DNA of 30,310 nucleotides, taken from positions 1-30,310 of IMG/VR virus record IMGVR_UViG_3300012920_000166. One strand, written 5' to 3'. Below, piece by piece: positions 6,174 to 12,709 of this stretch (position 1 is its first letter; each line of letters opens with the position of its first letter). Made by a program: the position numbers and the translations under genes. Under the pieces are notes generated by a model. That model saw nothing but the letters and a program-made list of their open reading frames with translations, did no database searches and was not told the DNA's origin. Source of the DNA: a virus.

Positions 6174-6923
6174 CTAAGCTGCTATTTCAAATAATGGTAA
6201 GGGAGCTAACTCCTGATGATTAACTTTTGCGTTAATTCGATCGTTAAACTGTTGAACATGATTAACGTACTTGTTTTTACTGTAACACTGATTGATTGCT
6301 AAGTTACAGCTGTCGGCGCTATCCCATCCCCAATTTTGTAACTGGCCTAACCCTCGCATCATGTGAACCCAGGGTCGTTCCTGGCCACTTTGCAAAGCCA
6401 ACCAATCAATTCTTGCCAACGCAGTCTTGGCTCGTAAATGCCAAGCGCTACCCTCTTTTGCTTTTGATATGTCAAACTCACCGCAGCTGCCCCAACCAAC
6501 AAAGTTAAACATCATGCACAACTTATCTAATTGCTCAAAACTTTCATTCATGTGCCATATTGCCATTGCTCGTTCCGGGTATTTAAGCTTGTTACCTCTG
6601 ATGCACTCAGCAATAAGCATTAAGTTATCTTCCTCAGAGCCGCCGATAACGTCGGGAATAACAGCAACAGCTTGTGGGCATCGCTCCATTGCAGCGTTCG
6701 CCCAACTGTAAAAACCATCCCACCATTCCGCATTAAGCTCGATGCCTTTTTTCCAAGCAGTAAAAGCTCCGTTGTCTAAAATTAATATTTGATCGTCACC
6801 AACAAGATCAATGCACTCGTCAAGTTGCTCGGGGTGCATATAGCTAACACAGAAGCTACAGCCTTTAAGCTGTGGCAATAATCTTTTGGGAGTTATCGGA
6901 GTTCCGTGAACAATTCTTTTCAT
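6174..6923 (-). CDS. DpdA-like / tRNA-guanine transglycosylase-fold enzyme
   Basis: A 249-residue protein with features of the TGT/DpdA TIM barrel. LDNGAFTAWKKG at 49-60 corresponds to the DSGG-F region, with Asp50 as candidate catalytic acid. IPDVIGG follows at 89-95, FVGWGSCGEF at 141-150, and HMMRGLG then WDSADSC at 187-206, where the second catalytic Asp of TGTs lies. Phage DpdA enzymes exchange guanine in DNA for 7-deazaguanine bases, blocking restriction. It is shorter than bacterial TGT and lacks an obvious Cys-rich zinc site, as in phage DpdA. No queC, queD, queE, folE or precursor transporter is visible here, so the base donor would come from the host. An RNA-directed or other TIM-barrel role remains possible. 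Confidence 0.6.
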   Translation of the reverse strand: MKRIVHGTPITPKRLLPQLKGCSFCVSYMHPEQLDECIDLVGDDQILILDNGAFTAWKKGIELNAEWWDGFYSWANAAMERCPQAVAVIPDVIGGSEEDNLMLIAECIRGNKLKYPERAMAIWHMNESFEQLDKLCMMFNFVGWGSCGEFDISKAKEGSAWHLRAKTALARIDWLALQSGQERPWVHMMRGLGQLQNWGWDSADSCNLAINQCYSKNKYVNHVQQFNDRINAKVNHQELAPLPLFEIAA

Positions 6924-6935
6924 TACATTATCCCC

Positions 6936-7115
6936 CTAATCGAAAAAATTACCTTTAACCCAGTGATACTTACCAGGCTTACTCTCATACCAGACACCCT
7001 CAGGTTTTGACCTGGTCATTTCATTGGCCTCATTCATGGCCTCACTTAAAGTAACACCCTCAAAAACCATATGCTCATGTTCGTATCTAAATTCGAAAAT
7101 ATCTACACCGTACAT
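6936..7115 (-). CDS. Hypothetical early protein
   Basis: A 59-residue protein. I chose ATG 7115 because it is preceded by GAGGATAATGTAATT, the leader shared with the two genes downstream; a longer frame begins inside the upstream gene. The sequence reads as strands (VDIFEFRYEHEHMVFEG), an acidic helix (SEAMNEANEM) and a basic-aromatic end (GVWYESKPGKYHWV). This looks like a small double-stranded-RNA-binding-like or LPD-type alpha/beta fold, but I cannot name a family. It ends 12 bases before the DpdA-like gene. Confidence 0.55.
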   Translation of the reverse strand: MYGVDIFEFRYEHEHMVFEGVTLSEAMNEANEMTRSKPEGVWYESKPGKYHWVKGNFFD

Positions 7116-7117
7116 AA

Positions 7118-7297
7118 TTACATTATCCTCATTACTTCGCCGGCTTTTGCCCTGGCAACCCAATCATCCTGACCGTCCTTGTCACCGGCCTGGACCTTAG
7201 CCAACAAGCTTTCCTCATAGGCTATCATTTCTTCTAACTCGCATTGTCTCTCACCAGCTCCCCTGGCTTCCTTCTGGTCAAACAAGTCAAACTGCAT
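7118..7297 (-). CDS. First gene of the leftward operon, small acidic protein
   Basis: A 59-residue protein starting MQFDLFDQKEARG. ATG 7297 is chosen because AGGAGGG lies seven bases upstream. The remainder is one or two acidic helices (ECEEM-like, with EESLLAKVQAGDKDGQDDW). The opening QFDLFD resembles a beta-clamp binding peptide (QxxLF type: QFDLF), as found at protein ends that dock on the host sliding clamp. It is first after the early promoter, so it would be made soonest and most. The clamp-binding idea is inference from five residues. Confidence 0.6.
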   Translation of the reverse strand: MQFDLFDQKEARGAGERQCELEEMIAYEESLLAKVQAGDKDGQDDWVARAKAGEVMRIM

Positions 7298-7333
7298 TCT
7301 TTTCCCTCCTATAAAAAACAAATCACATATTGC

Positions 7334-7370
7334 AATCTAATTACTGATATCACAATGTCAAGTGGTATCA
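7334..7370 (-). promoter_or_regulatory. Leftward early promoter with overlapping inverted-repeat operator
   Basis: On the minus strand a perfect -35 TTGACA (7361-7356) is followed after 16 bases by TAGATT (7339-7334), so transcription would start near 7327, about 30 bases before the first gene. The -35 is bracketed by TGATATCAC (7345-7353) and GTGGTATCA (7362-7370), an inverted repeat with one mismatch and an 8-base centre. A dimeric regulator bound there would block the promoter. The adjacent ribbon-helix-helix gene (7390) or the early HTH proteins are candidates. No equally good rightward promoter is seen. Confidence 0.65.
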
Positions 7371-7389
7371 CTACAAAAAGGTAAAAAAA

Positions 7390-7662
7390 ATGAAAAAAAG
7401 GCGTCAAAGTTTAGGAAATCATGACAAATTAGTAACGTTTGTTGTTCGATTACCTGGTGCATTAAAGAAACGGTTAGAAGATTACAGCGATCGATCTGGG
7501 CAATCCCAAGCATCTATTATTACAAGCCTGGTGGCCGATCACATTCCAAATGATGGGGATGATGCGATTACATTGCCGGAGCCACCAGTTCGGGATGATT
7601 TAGATCTATCGGACAACAGGGTTGATTTAAAAAAATGGTTAGCTGAACATGGCAAGAGTTGA
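7390..7662 (+). CDS. Ribbon-helix-helix (Arc/CopG-like) regulator
   Basis: A 90-residue protein. Residues ~13-50 fit a ribbon-helix-helix: strand VTFVVRLP, helix ALKKRLEDYSDRSG, then helix QSQASIITSLVADHI. Such proteins bind DNA as dimers through the paired strand in the major groove. The acidic C-terminal part (~52-90) is probably flexible, ending in a short helix. It is the first gene of the rightward transcript and lies beside the inverted repeat in the divergent promoter, so it likely controls that region, including itself. A weak AGGT precedes the ATG. It overlaps rusA by 14 bases. Confidence 0.8.
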   Translation: MKKRRQSLGNHDKLVTFVVRLPGALKKRLEDYSDRSGQSQASIITSLVADHIPNDGDDAITLPEPPVRDDLDLSDNRVDLKKWLAEHGKS

Positions 7663-8062
7663 TTTCTGGTTAACAGGTCAACCAGTCGGCAAGGGCCGAC
7701 CCAGGTTCACCAGGCAAGGACGAGCATACACACCGGCCAAAACAAAAGCATACGAAATGAAACTGGCCGCCGCTGCATCAAACGCAATGCAAGAATTAAA
7801 GCTGGAACCAACGACCAAAAGATGCGAGGTTCATATCTTAGCACAGTTCGAGATACCTAAATCATGGTCTAAGAAGCGCAGAGACGCCGCTGTGATGGGG
7901 GAAGTGTTCCCTGGTAGGCCAGACATCGATAATATTGTTAAGGCTGTCCTGGACGCTTGTAACGGCGTTACGTTCGAGGATGATGCCCAGGTATTCAGAG
8001 TAATGGCGACCAAAAGATACGGAGATCCAATGATCCTGGTAACGGTGGAGTGGGATGAATGA
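7649..8062 (+). CDS. rusA: RusA-family Holliday junction resolvase
   Basis: A 137-residue endonuclease that cuts four-way DNA junctions. The family signatures are clear: GKGRPRF at 14-20; FPGRPDIDNIVKAVLD at 87-102, giving Asp92 and Asp94; and NGVTFEDDAQV at 105-115, giving Asp111/112. These are the metal-binding acids of RusA, followed by a conserved-type Lys near 122. Length is normal. It acts on recombination or replication intermediates before packaging and fits the annealing-type recombination genes on the opposite strand. It overlaps both neighbours (14 bases upstream, ATGA downstream). Confidence 0.93.
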   Translation: MARVDFWLTGQPVGKGRPRFTRQGRAYTPAKTKAYEMKLAAAASNAMQELKLEPTTKRCEVHILAQFEIPKSWSKKRRDAAVMGEVFPGRPDIDNIVKAVLDACNGVTFEDDAQVFRVMATKRYGDPMILVTVEWDE

Positions 8063-8898
8063 AGCCACCAATGGCTAAAAACAAAGACCTGAGAAACTTC
8101 GCCGTGATACCCATCGAAGCTTGCCGGGACCACAGATTGCATGGAACATCTGCATTCTCAGTCCTGGCTCTGATCTGTAGCTATTGCGATTACCTGGGCG
8201 TAACCTGGGTAAGCCAACAAAGAATTGCTAATGAACTGGGCGTCTCAAGACCAGCTGTTGCCAGGCAAATCAAAAAACTGAAAGATTACGGATACATCAA
8301 AAACGCCATGCCTCTCAATAAATGGCAAAAGACCAGGTCAATGCGTGTCATATTCAAAAGAGCGCCAGAAGATCTGGATGAGGCCAAAGCAAACCTCACA
8401 GCTGCACAACAGATAGGTGTCGAGGAAGGACGTAGAAAGGCAGCTGATGAGTTCAAAGCCAGGGCAAAATCTAAACCTCAGCCTGTGGATAACTCTCAAC
8501 CAGGTGTAACATCAGAGGTTACGTCAGGTGTAACACCATTAGGTTACACAACCACACCATATAACAATATAGATATAAGTATTAATAGTGATGAAGCTAG
8601 ACAGTTTTGTGTTATGTTTTTGAGATCTGCTGAAAGCTTTGGAACTCCAAGAGTATTGAATGATCGAGACATCACAGTGATGGAAACCTGGATTAGAAAC
8701 GGATTAACCAGGCAAAAATGGGCTGATATACTCCAAAATCACTGGGATTATTGCAGAAACAACCATCGTGACTACGCTAGAGGCATCGGATACTTTGCAA
8801 ACCCGGTCGATCGGGTAACAACCGGCAGAACAAAAGCCCAGGGAAAAACTGCAAAAAGTATTCTAAAAGCGACATCGAGCCGTTTAAAATACCGATAA
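8059..8898 (+). CDS. Replication initiator-like protein (N-terminal HTH, lambda O-like layout)
   Basis: A 279-residue protein. The N-terminal domain (~10-95) is a helix-turn-helix/winged helix: VSQQRIANELGVSRPAVARQ at ~51-70, then KKLKDYGYIK. It matches the N-terminus of phage replication proteins that bind the origin. A charged helix (~103-140) and a Pro/Gly/Thr/Val linker (~145-170) follow. The C-terminal domain (~178-260) with RNGLTRQKWADIL and DYARGIGYFANP is DnaD-like in pattern and could contact the host helicase loader. The linker codons contain short inverted and direct repeats followed by AT-rich DNA, as in lambda O. No phage helicase or polymerase is present, so it would recruit host replisome proteins. 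It could instead be only a regulator. Confidence 0.7.
   Translation: MKPPMAKNKDLRNFAVIPIEACRDHRLHGTSAFSVLALICSYCDYLGVTWVSQQRIANELGVSRPAVARQIKKLKDYGYIKNAMPLNKWQKTRSMRVIFKRAPEDLDEAKANLTAAQQIGVEEGRRKAADEFKARAKSKPQPVDNSQPGVTSEVTSGVTPLGYTTTPYNNIDISINSDEARQFCVMFLRSAESFGTPRVLNDRDITVMETWIRNGLTRQKWADILQNHWDYCRNNHRDYARGIGYFANPVDRVTTGRTKAQGKTAKSILKATSSRLKYR
8502..8590 (+). repeat. Candidate replication origin: repeats plus AT-rich stretch inside the initiator gene
   Basis: Four related 7-mers alternate in orientation: GTGTAAC (8504-8510), GTTACGT (8518-8524), GTGTAAC (8528-8534) and GTTACAC (8543-8549). Same-direction copies are 24-25 bases apart. Directly after comes a roughly 35-base AT-rich run (8556-8590) with almost no G or C. 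Iterons followed by an unwinding element inside the initiator gene is the lambda/P22-type origin layout. The repeats also encode a repetitive linker peptide, so protein-level repetition is an alternative. Confidence 0.5.
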
Positions 8899-9097
8899 TC
8901 TGCTAAGTCATTGATTTTGCTAGATTCTAGATTCGCATAACATATATTATGTTAACAAACGCACAAACGCGCCAAAAAATCGATACCTTTCCCCTCCCCC
9001 CTCGCGCCTGTATGTACGGTCCCCCACAAAAATATTTTCTGGAATTTTCCCAAAACGTATGCGATACCATTAAGATAAACTTAGGAAGGAGTTTAGA
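8899..9097. promoter_or_regulatory. Non-coding gap before packaging genes: palindrome, C-rich tract, strong ribosome site
   Basis: This 199-base gap holds a tandem TAGATTC pair (8921-8934). A palindrome TAACATA/TATGTTA with a 3-base centre (8938-8954) follows, with weak -10-like TATATT inside it. Next is a C-rich tract (8991-9008: CCCC T CCCCCC T CGCGCC) with a second C5 run at 9021-9025, then the 10-bp palindrome AAAATATTTT (9029-9038). AGGAAGGAG before 9098 is the ribosome site of the next gene. The gap could carry the late promoter with an operator and the cos/pac packaging site; neither is proven. Confidence 0.45.
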
Positions 9098-9358
9098 ATG
9101 AAACGAACATTAAGAGTTGTCCAGGGACAGAAGCGTAGGAATGATCCTAATAAGACGGATTGGGTTCGATTGGGCATTGGGTGGTCTGACAGCAAGGGAA
9201 CCAGGATTAAGTTGAATGCGTTACCATTACAGGATGAGAATGGTGAGGTATGGATTAATCTGTTTGAGGACGATGGGTCTGACAAGGGACAGGGACAATC
9301 TTCTCAGCAAAATAATTCTGATGGTGGGAATGATTTGGATGATGAGGTTCCATTTTAA
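9098..9358 (+). CDS. Small protein with SSB-like acidic C-terminal tip
   Basis: An 86-residue protein with a strong ribosome site (AGGAAGGAG). The first ~55 residues are beta-rich (WVRLGIGWSD, TRIKLNALPL, VWINLFED), compatible with a small OB-like or other beta domain. A Gln/Asn/Gly/Ser-rich flexible stretch follows and ends in DLDDEVPF. That end closely resembles the SSB C-terminal tip (DDDIPF type), which recruits host replication and repair proteins. It could be a minimal phage SSB or a decoy that uses the tip. The core domain is too small and diverged for me to assign an OB fold. It overlaps TerS by TAATG. Confidence 0.6.
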   Translation: MKRTLRVVQGQKRRNDPNKTDWVRLGIGWSDSKGTRIKLNALPLQDENGEVWINLFEDDGSDKGQGQSSQQNNSDGGNDLDDEVPF

Positions 9359-9771
9359 TGGCTAGAACCCGGCAAACGCCTATTGGTCGGTTTGGTGGTA
9401 TTCGTGTTGCACAGCGTCGTCTTAGGACGAGTGAGACATTGGAGAACCATAAAGAAGCGGTTGCCCAGGAGCTGATTGCCCTGGGTACGACATCGATTAC
9501 TGAGATTATGAATTTAGACGGTACGATGAAGGATGAGAAGGATATTCCTGATTATGCGCTGAGATCGATTAAAAAGATTACGCCTATGCCTGATGGTCGG
9601 GTAGCGATTGAGTTACATGATAAGGTTGCGGTGTTGAGGGTATTGGCTAAGGCAGCTGGGTTTTTGGATAATCCTGATCGTGAGAATGACAAACCGTCGA
9701 TTGTTGGGATCAACATGAAGGGTCCGGCCACAACGGAGTATGCTGAGGTAATTGATGATGAAGGATCTTAA
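9358..9771 (+). CDS. terS: Terminase small subunit
   Basis: A 137-residue protein just upstream of the large terminase. It starts basic (RTRQTPIGRFGGIRVAQRR), has a helical region with helix-turn-helix-like TSITEIMNLDGTM, and a C-terminal part reading RVAIELHDKVAVLRVLAKAAGFL at ~89-111. The 'ELHDK..AL..LAK..G' pattern is familiar from small terminase subunits, which recognise the packaging site and regulate the large-subunit ATPase. A short acidic tail ends the protein. Position and motif together support the call; a recognition site would be expected nearby, possibly in 8899-9097. Confidence 0.7.
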   Translation: MARTRQTPIGRFGGIRVAQRRLRTSETLENHKEAVAQELIALGTTSITEIMNLDGTMKDEKDIPDYALRSIKKITPMPDGRVAIELHDKVAVLRVLAKAAGFLDNPDRENDKPSIVGINMKGPATTEYAEVIDDEGS

Positions 9772-9913
9772 TAATAGGATAAAAGATCTTGAGGCTTGTC
9801 TTGAGGAGATCGAGCGTGTTGCCCTGGTAAGTGAGGGTGTTGAGTTTTATGCAATGTTAGCTCGTAAAGGATTGGATGGTAAATATGTCCGAGATCCCCA
9901 GCCTCGATCTTAA
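9755..9913 (+). CDS. Small helical protein between terminase subunits
   Basis: A 52-residue ORF starting at tandem ATGs (9755/9758) inside the end of terS and ending 38 bases into terL. It is almost wholly helical and acidic: NNRIKDLEACLEEIERVA is a coiled-coil candidate. A helix with FYAMLARKGLDG and a basic tail follow. It fills the gap between the two subunits exactly, with overlaps at both ends, which supports translation. A weak ribosome site lies in terS. It may be a packaging accessory or a translational coupler; function unknown. Confidence 0.45.
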   Translation: MMKDLNNRIKDLEACLEEIERVALVSEGVEFYAMLARKGLDGKYVRDPQPRS

Positions 9914-11408
9914 TTTTGAGAACAGTCCTACTGTTTGGAAGTTTTTACATGATGATAGTTTCGTTAGGGGGTTGATGGGTCCAGTAGGATCGGGTAAGTC
10001 TTATGGCTGTGCAGCTGAGATAATGCTTAGGGCGGTGAGGCAACAACCCAGTCCACGCGACGGTATTCGTTACACTCGTTTCGTTATTGTTCGTAATACT
10101 TATCCTGAGCTGCGCACGACCACCATTAAGACCTGGCAAGAGTTATTTCCAGAAGATACTTGGGGATCAATGCGTTGGCAGCCACCGATATCGCATCATA
10201 TTAAGATCCCTACTCGGGGGGATATACCTGGTATTGATTGTGAAGTGATATTCATGGCGCTTTCATCGCCTCAAGACGTTCGTAAGTTATTGTCGCTCGA
10301 GCTTACCGGCGCTTGGGTAAATGAGGCTCGGGAGCTTCCTAAAGCAGTAATCGATGGATTAACGCATCGGGTTGGCCGGTATCCTGTAAAATCTGATGGT
10401 GGTCCGACCTGGTACGGCATTTGGATGGATACCAACCCTCCAGATAACGATCACTGGTGGCATGAACTGGCGGAGAAAAATCCAATCGGCGGAAAGTTTG
10501 CCTGGTCTTTTTTCAGACAGCCTGGTGGTGTGCTGCAAGTGAAACCTGATGAAGTCCCAAAGGAGAACGCTGATGCACAAGGATTTTTATTCTCTGGTGG
10601 TAAGTGGTGGAAAGTTAATGACGATGCGGAAAATAAAAACAATCTCCCACCAGGATACTATCAACAGCTACTTGGCGGTAAGAATGTCGACTGGATACGG
10701 TGCTATGCCCAGGGTATGTATACATTTGTCCAAGAGGGCCGGCCTGTTTGGCCGGAATACGATGATGAGCTTATGTCTGGGGATGTCGAGGTAGATCCAT
10801 ACTATCCGATACAGATCGGTGTGGACTTCGGTTTAACCCCAGCTGCAATCTTCGGCCAAAGAACAACAGCCGGGGCCTGGCGAATATGTGACGAGCTAGT
10901 AACGTTTGATATGGGCCTGGAACGATTTGGCCAGGAGTTACTTGGGAGAATAGCCGAGCGATATTCTAAGCATGAAATAATGATATGGGGCGATCCAGCC
11001 GGTAACAAACGAGACGAGATCTATGAAGTTACGGCCTTCGATCATTTGAGATCGATCGGATTTAAAGCACAGCCGACGGAAAGCAATGCCTTCCAGGTAC
11101 GTCGAGAGGCTGGAGCTAGTCCAATGTCACGCCTGGTTAATGCAAAACCTGGATTGATGGTCGATAAAAAATGTATTCGTCTAAGAAAATCTTTAAGCGG
11201 TGGATATTTCTTCAAACGCCAGTCCCTGGGCGCTGGACAGGAAAGATTTAAAGATATGCCTGTCAAGAACGAACATTCGCACTGTGGGGATGCTTTTGGC
11301 TACTTAATGCTAGGTGGCGGCGAACAACGGCGATTACGCCGGGGATCTTATGGTCAAACGTTTCAAAACAGCGTTGCACAAGCACAAACTGAATTTAATA
11401 TATTCTAA
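9876..11408 (+). CDS. terL: Terminase large subunit (ATPase-nuclease)
   Basis: A 510-residue packaging motor. Walker A is GPVGSGKS at 35-42. The Walker B/catalytic region is LTGAWVNEARE near 148-158. The C-terminal RNase H-like nuclease shows its three acidic motifs: IGVDFGLTPAA, MIWGDPAGNKRDE and HSHCGDAFGYLML. It drives ATP-powered DNA translocation into proheads through the portal and cuts the concatemer. Length is normal for the T7-like/N-terminal P-loop type. The 9876 ATG has AGGA upstream; ATG 9885 is an alternative. The stop overlaps the next start. Confidence 0.95.
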   Translation: MVNMSEIPSLDLNFENSPTVWKFLHDDSFVRGLMGPVGSGKSYGCAAEIMLRAVRQQPSPRDGIRYTRFVIVRNTYPELRTTTIKTWQELFPEDTWGSMRWQPPISHHIKIPTRGDIPGIDCEVIFMALSSPQDVRKLLSLELTGAWVNEARELPKAVIDGLTHRVGRYPVKSDGGPTWYGIWMDTNPPDNDHWWHELAEKNPIGGKFAWSFFRQPGGVLQVKPDEVPKENADAQGFLFSGGKWWKVNDDAENKNNLPPGYYQQLLGGKNVDWIRCYAQGMYTFVQEGRPVWPEYDDELMSGDVEVDPYYPIQIGVDFGLTPAAIFGQRTTAGAWRICDELVTFDMGLERFGQELLGRIAERYSKHEIMIWGDPAGNKRDEIYEVTAFDHLRSIGFKAQPTESNAFQVRREAGASPMSRLVNAKPGLMVDKKCIRLRKSLSGGYFFKRQSLGAGQERFKDMPVKNEHSHCGDAFGYLMLGGGEQRRLRRGSYGQTFQNSVAQAQTEFNIF

Positions 11409-11890
11409 TGGGACTAATACAGCTACCGACATTTAAAATGCGGCCAGATGAACAAATAGTTCCTCTAACTTACGAACATTTGCTTGCTTTAAAGCTTGGA
11501 CCGCATGAACAGGAGTATGCAAAGAATATTCCCGGCTATTTAGATTATCTTTGGGAAAATTCAGAGTTTGGATGGTCCTGGAGCGCGATCGGCAAAGGTC
11601 GTATCATTTGTTGCTTTGGTGTTAGACATATCTGGGCGAACGTCGTTGAGTGTTGGTTTTTGCCCGGAGAAGGGCTAAATGAACACGCAAGATCGACTTT
11701 AGTGGGTGCAAGAGCTATTTTACAGGACGTTATGGACAGTTATGATATCACTAGGATGCAAATAACTGTAAAATGTGACCATCCGATAGCAGTAAGGTTT
11801 GCCAAATCACTATATTTTGATGTAGAATGCAGATTAAGGAAGTACGGTCCAGAGGGGGCCGACTATTATTCAATGGCGAGGTTTGATTAA
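11408..11890 (+). CDS. GNAT-like protein, T7 gp13-type internal protein
   Basis: A 160-residue protein resembling the GNAT acetyltransferase fold. It has EHLLALKLGPHEQEYA near the start, and a central strand pair with SWSAIGKGRIICCFGVRHIW and VVECWFL. Next come a helix (NEHARSTLVGARAILQDVM), strand MQITVKC, and a last part AVRFAKSLYFDVECRLRKYGPEG that fits the GNAT end. T7-like phages place such a protein among virion genes (gp13 type). The acetyl-CoA loop is not clear, so it may be structural rather than catalytic. It overlaps both neighbours. Confidence 0.65.
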   Translation: MGLIQLPTFKMRPDEQIVPLTYEHLLALKLGPHEQEYAKNIPGYLDYLWENSEFGWSWSAIGKGRIICCFGVRHIWANVVECWFLPGEGLNEHARSTLVGARAILQDVMDSYDITRMQITVKCDHPIAVRFAKSLYFDVECRLRKYGPEGADYYSMARFD

Positions 11891-12219
11891 TGTCTGGTCT
11901 TTTAAAAAGAAAAAAGAAAGCGGCTCCAGTAGAAGAAACTCCAGCGGCAGCAACTCCAACAGTTACAGCTCCAACTCCAGCTCCGGCTCCACCTCCAAAA
12001 CCAAAACCAGCTCCGAAACCATCAAAGTCTTTTATTGCTGAAAAGAAACGCGAAGAAAGAGCCGAACGTGAGGAAGCGCGTGTTGAGGCTGAGGAATTGG
12101 CTGAGAGTGAAAGATTGGCAAAAAGAAAACGTTTGAGACGTATAGGAGGAATGAGAATGTTATTCTCTCCATTGCGTCGTGAGGGACCGGGATACACACG
12201 AACCTTGCTAGGGGTTTAA
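11890..12219 (+). CDS. Pro/Ala-rich and basic helical protein
   Basis: A 109-residue protein of three parts: a basic start (LLKRKKKAAP), a Pro/Ala/Thr linker (~13-45, repeated AP and PKP), and a long charged helix (~47-85, KKREERAEREEARVEAEELAE). A conserved-looking end follows (RMLFSPLRREGPGY, LLGV). The C-terminal signature resembles short ends seen in marine podovirus small proteins placed before the portal. It is first of four Lys-rich genes. It may be a virion or assembly linker; no enzyme motif. Confidence 0.6.
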   Translation: MSGLLKRKKKAAPVEETPAAATPTVTAPTPAPAPPPKPKPAPKPSKSFIAEKKREERAEREEARVEAEELAESERLAKRKRLRRIGGMRMLFSPLRREGPGYTRTLLGV

Positions 12220-12220
12220 T

Positions 12221-12700
12221 ATGTCAAATTTTTTCTCACGTTTTTTTAAAAAGAAAACCACAAAGCCCAAGCCTAAACCACGCCCAACAAGAACTTATAC
12301 TGATACCAGTAGTTTAGCTGGTATTGAAAAGGCATCCAGAACAAGTAAGCCGACGTTTTTCGGGGATCTTGCAATGGGTCTTGGTCTGAAAAAGAAAGAT
12401 ACTTCTTTTAAGATTAGAACTCTCCAAACGATAGAAAGAAATAAACGAAAGAAGAAAAAAGAAGAAGAACTAAGAAAATCAGGAATTGGTGATAAAGGAA
12501 AAAAGAGCGGCTCAAGAAAAACAGCATCAGCACCGCCACCGCCGAAGAAAAAAACGGATGAAGAACTTTATGCTGAAATGATGGCGCGTGAATTAGAGAA
12601 GCGTCGAAAAGCCGGGCAAGAGGCGCGGCAAAAATACGAGCGTCGAGTGGGCGCTGAAGTTGCTGCAAGACGTAAAAAAGTTCAATTATTACTTTTGTAA
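12221..12700 (+). CDS. Lys-rich phage protein
   Basis: A 159-residue protein with about 30% Lys/Arg. It starts FFSRFFKKK, a basic amphipathic opening, followed by PKPKPRPT. A short less-charged stretch (SLAGIEKAS, FGDLAMGLGLKKK) precedes a charged coiled region and a Pro4 run, and it ends in a long basic helix. AGGGG lies ahead of the ATG. It is probably disordered apart from helices. It could bind packaged DNA or membrane; composition is the only clue. Confidence 0.6.
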   Translation: MSNFFSRFFKKKTTKPKPKPRPTRTYTDTSSLAGIEKASRTSKPTFFGDLAMGLGLKKKDTSFKIRTLQTIERNKRKKKKEEELRKSGIGDKGKKSGSRKTASAPPPPKKKTDEELYAEMMARELEKRRKAGQEARQKYERRVGAEVAARRKKVQLLLL

Positions 12701-12709
12701 GGAGTAGAT

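Noticed and set aside
8911-8950. Strong late promoter upstream of 9098
   Set aside because: TATATT exists within the palindrome, but no -35-like hexamer lies 16-18 bases upstream. Kept only as a weak possibility inside the non-coding gap entry.
11751-12197. 148-codon minus-strand frame with Gly/Ala/Val repeats
   Set aside because: The Gly/Ala string is the reverse complement of the Pro/Ala-rich linker in the plus-strand gene, and there is no neighbouring minus-strand gene.
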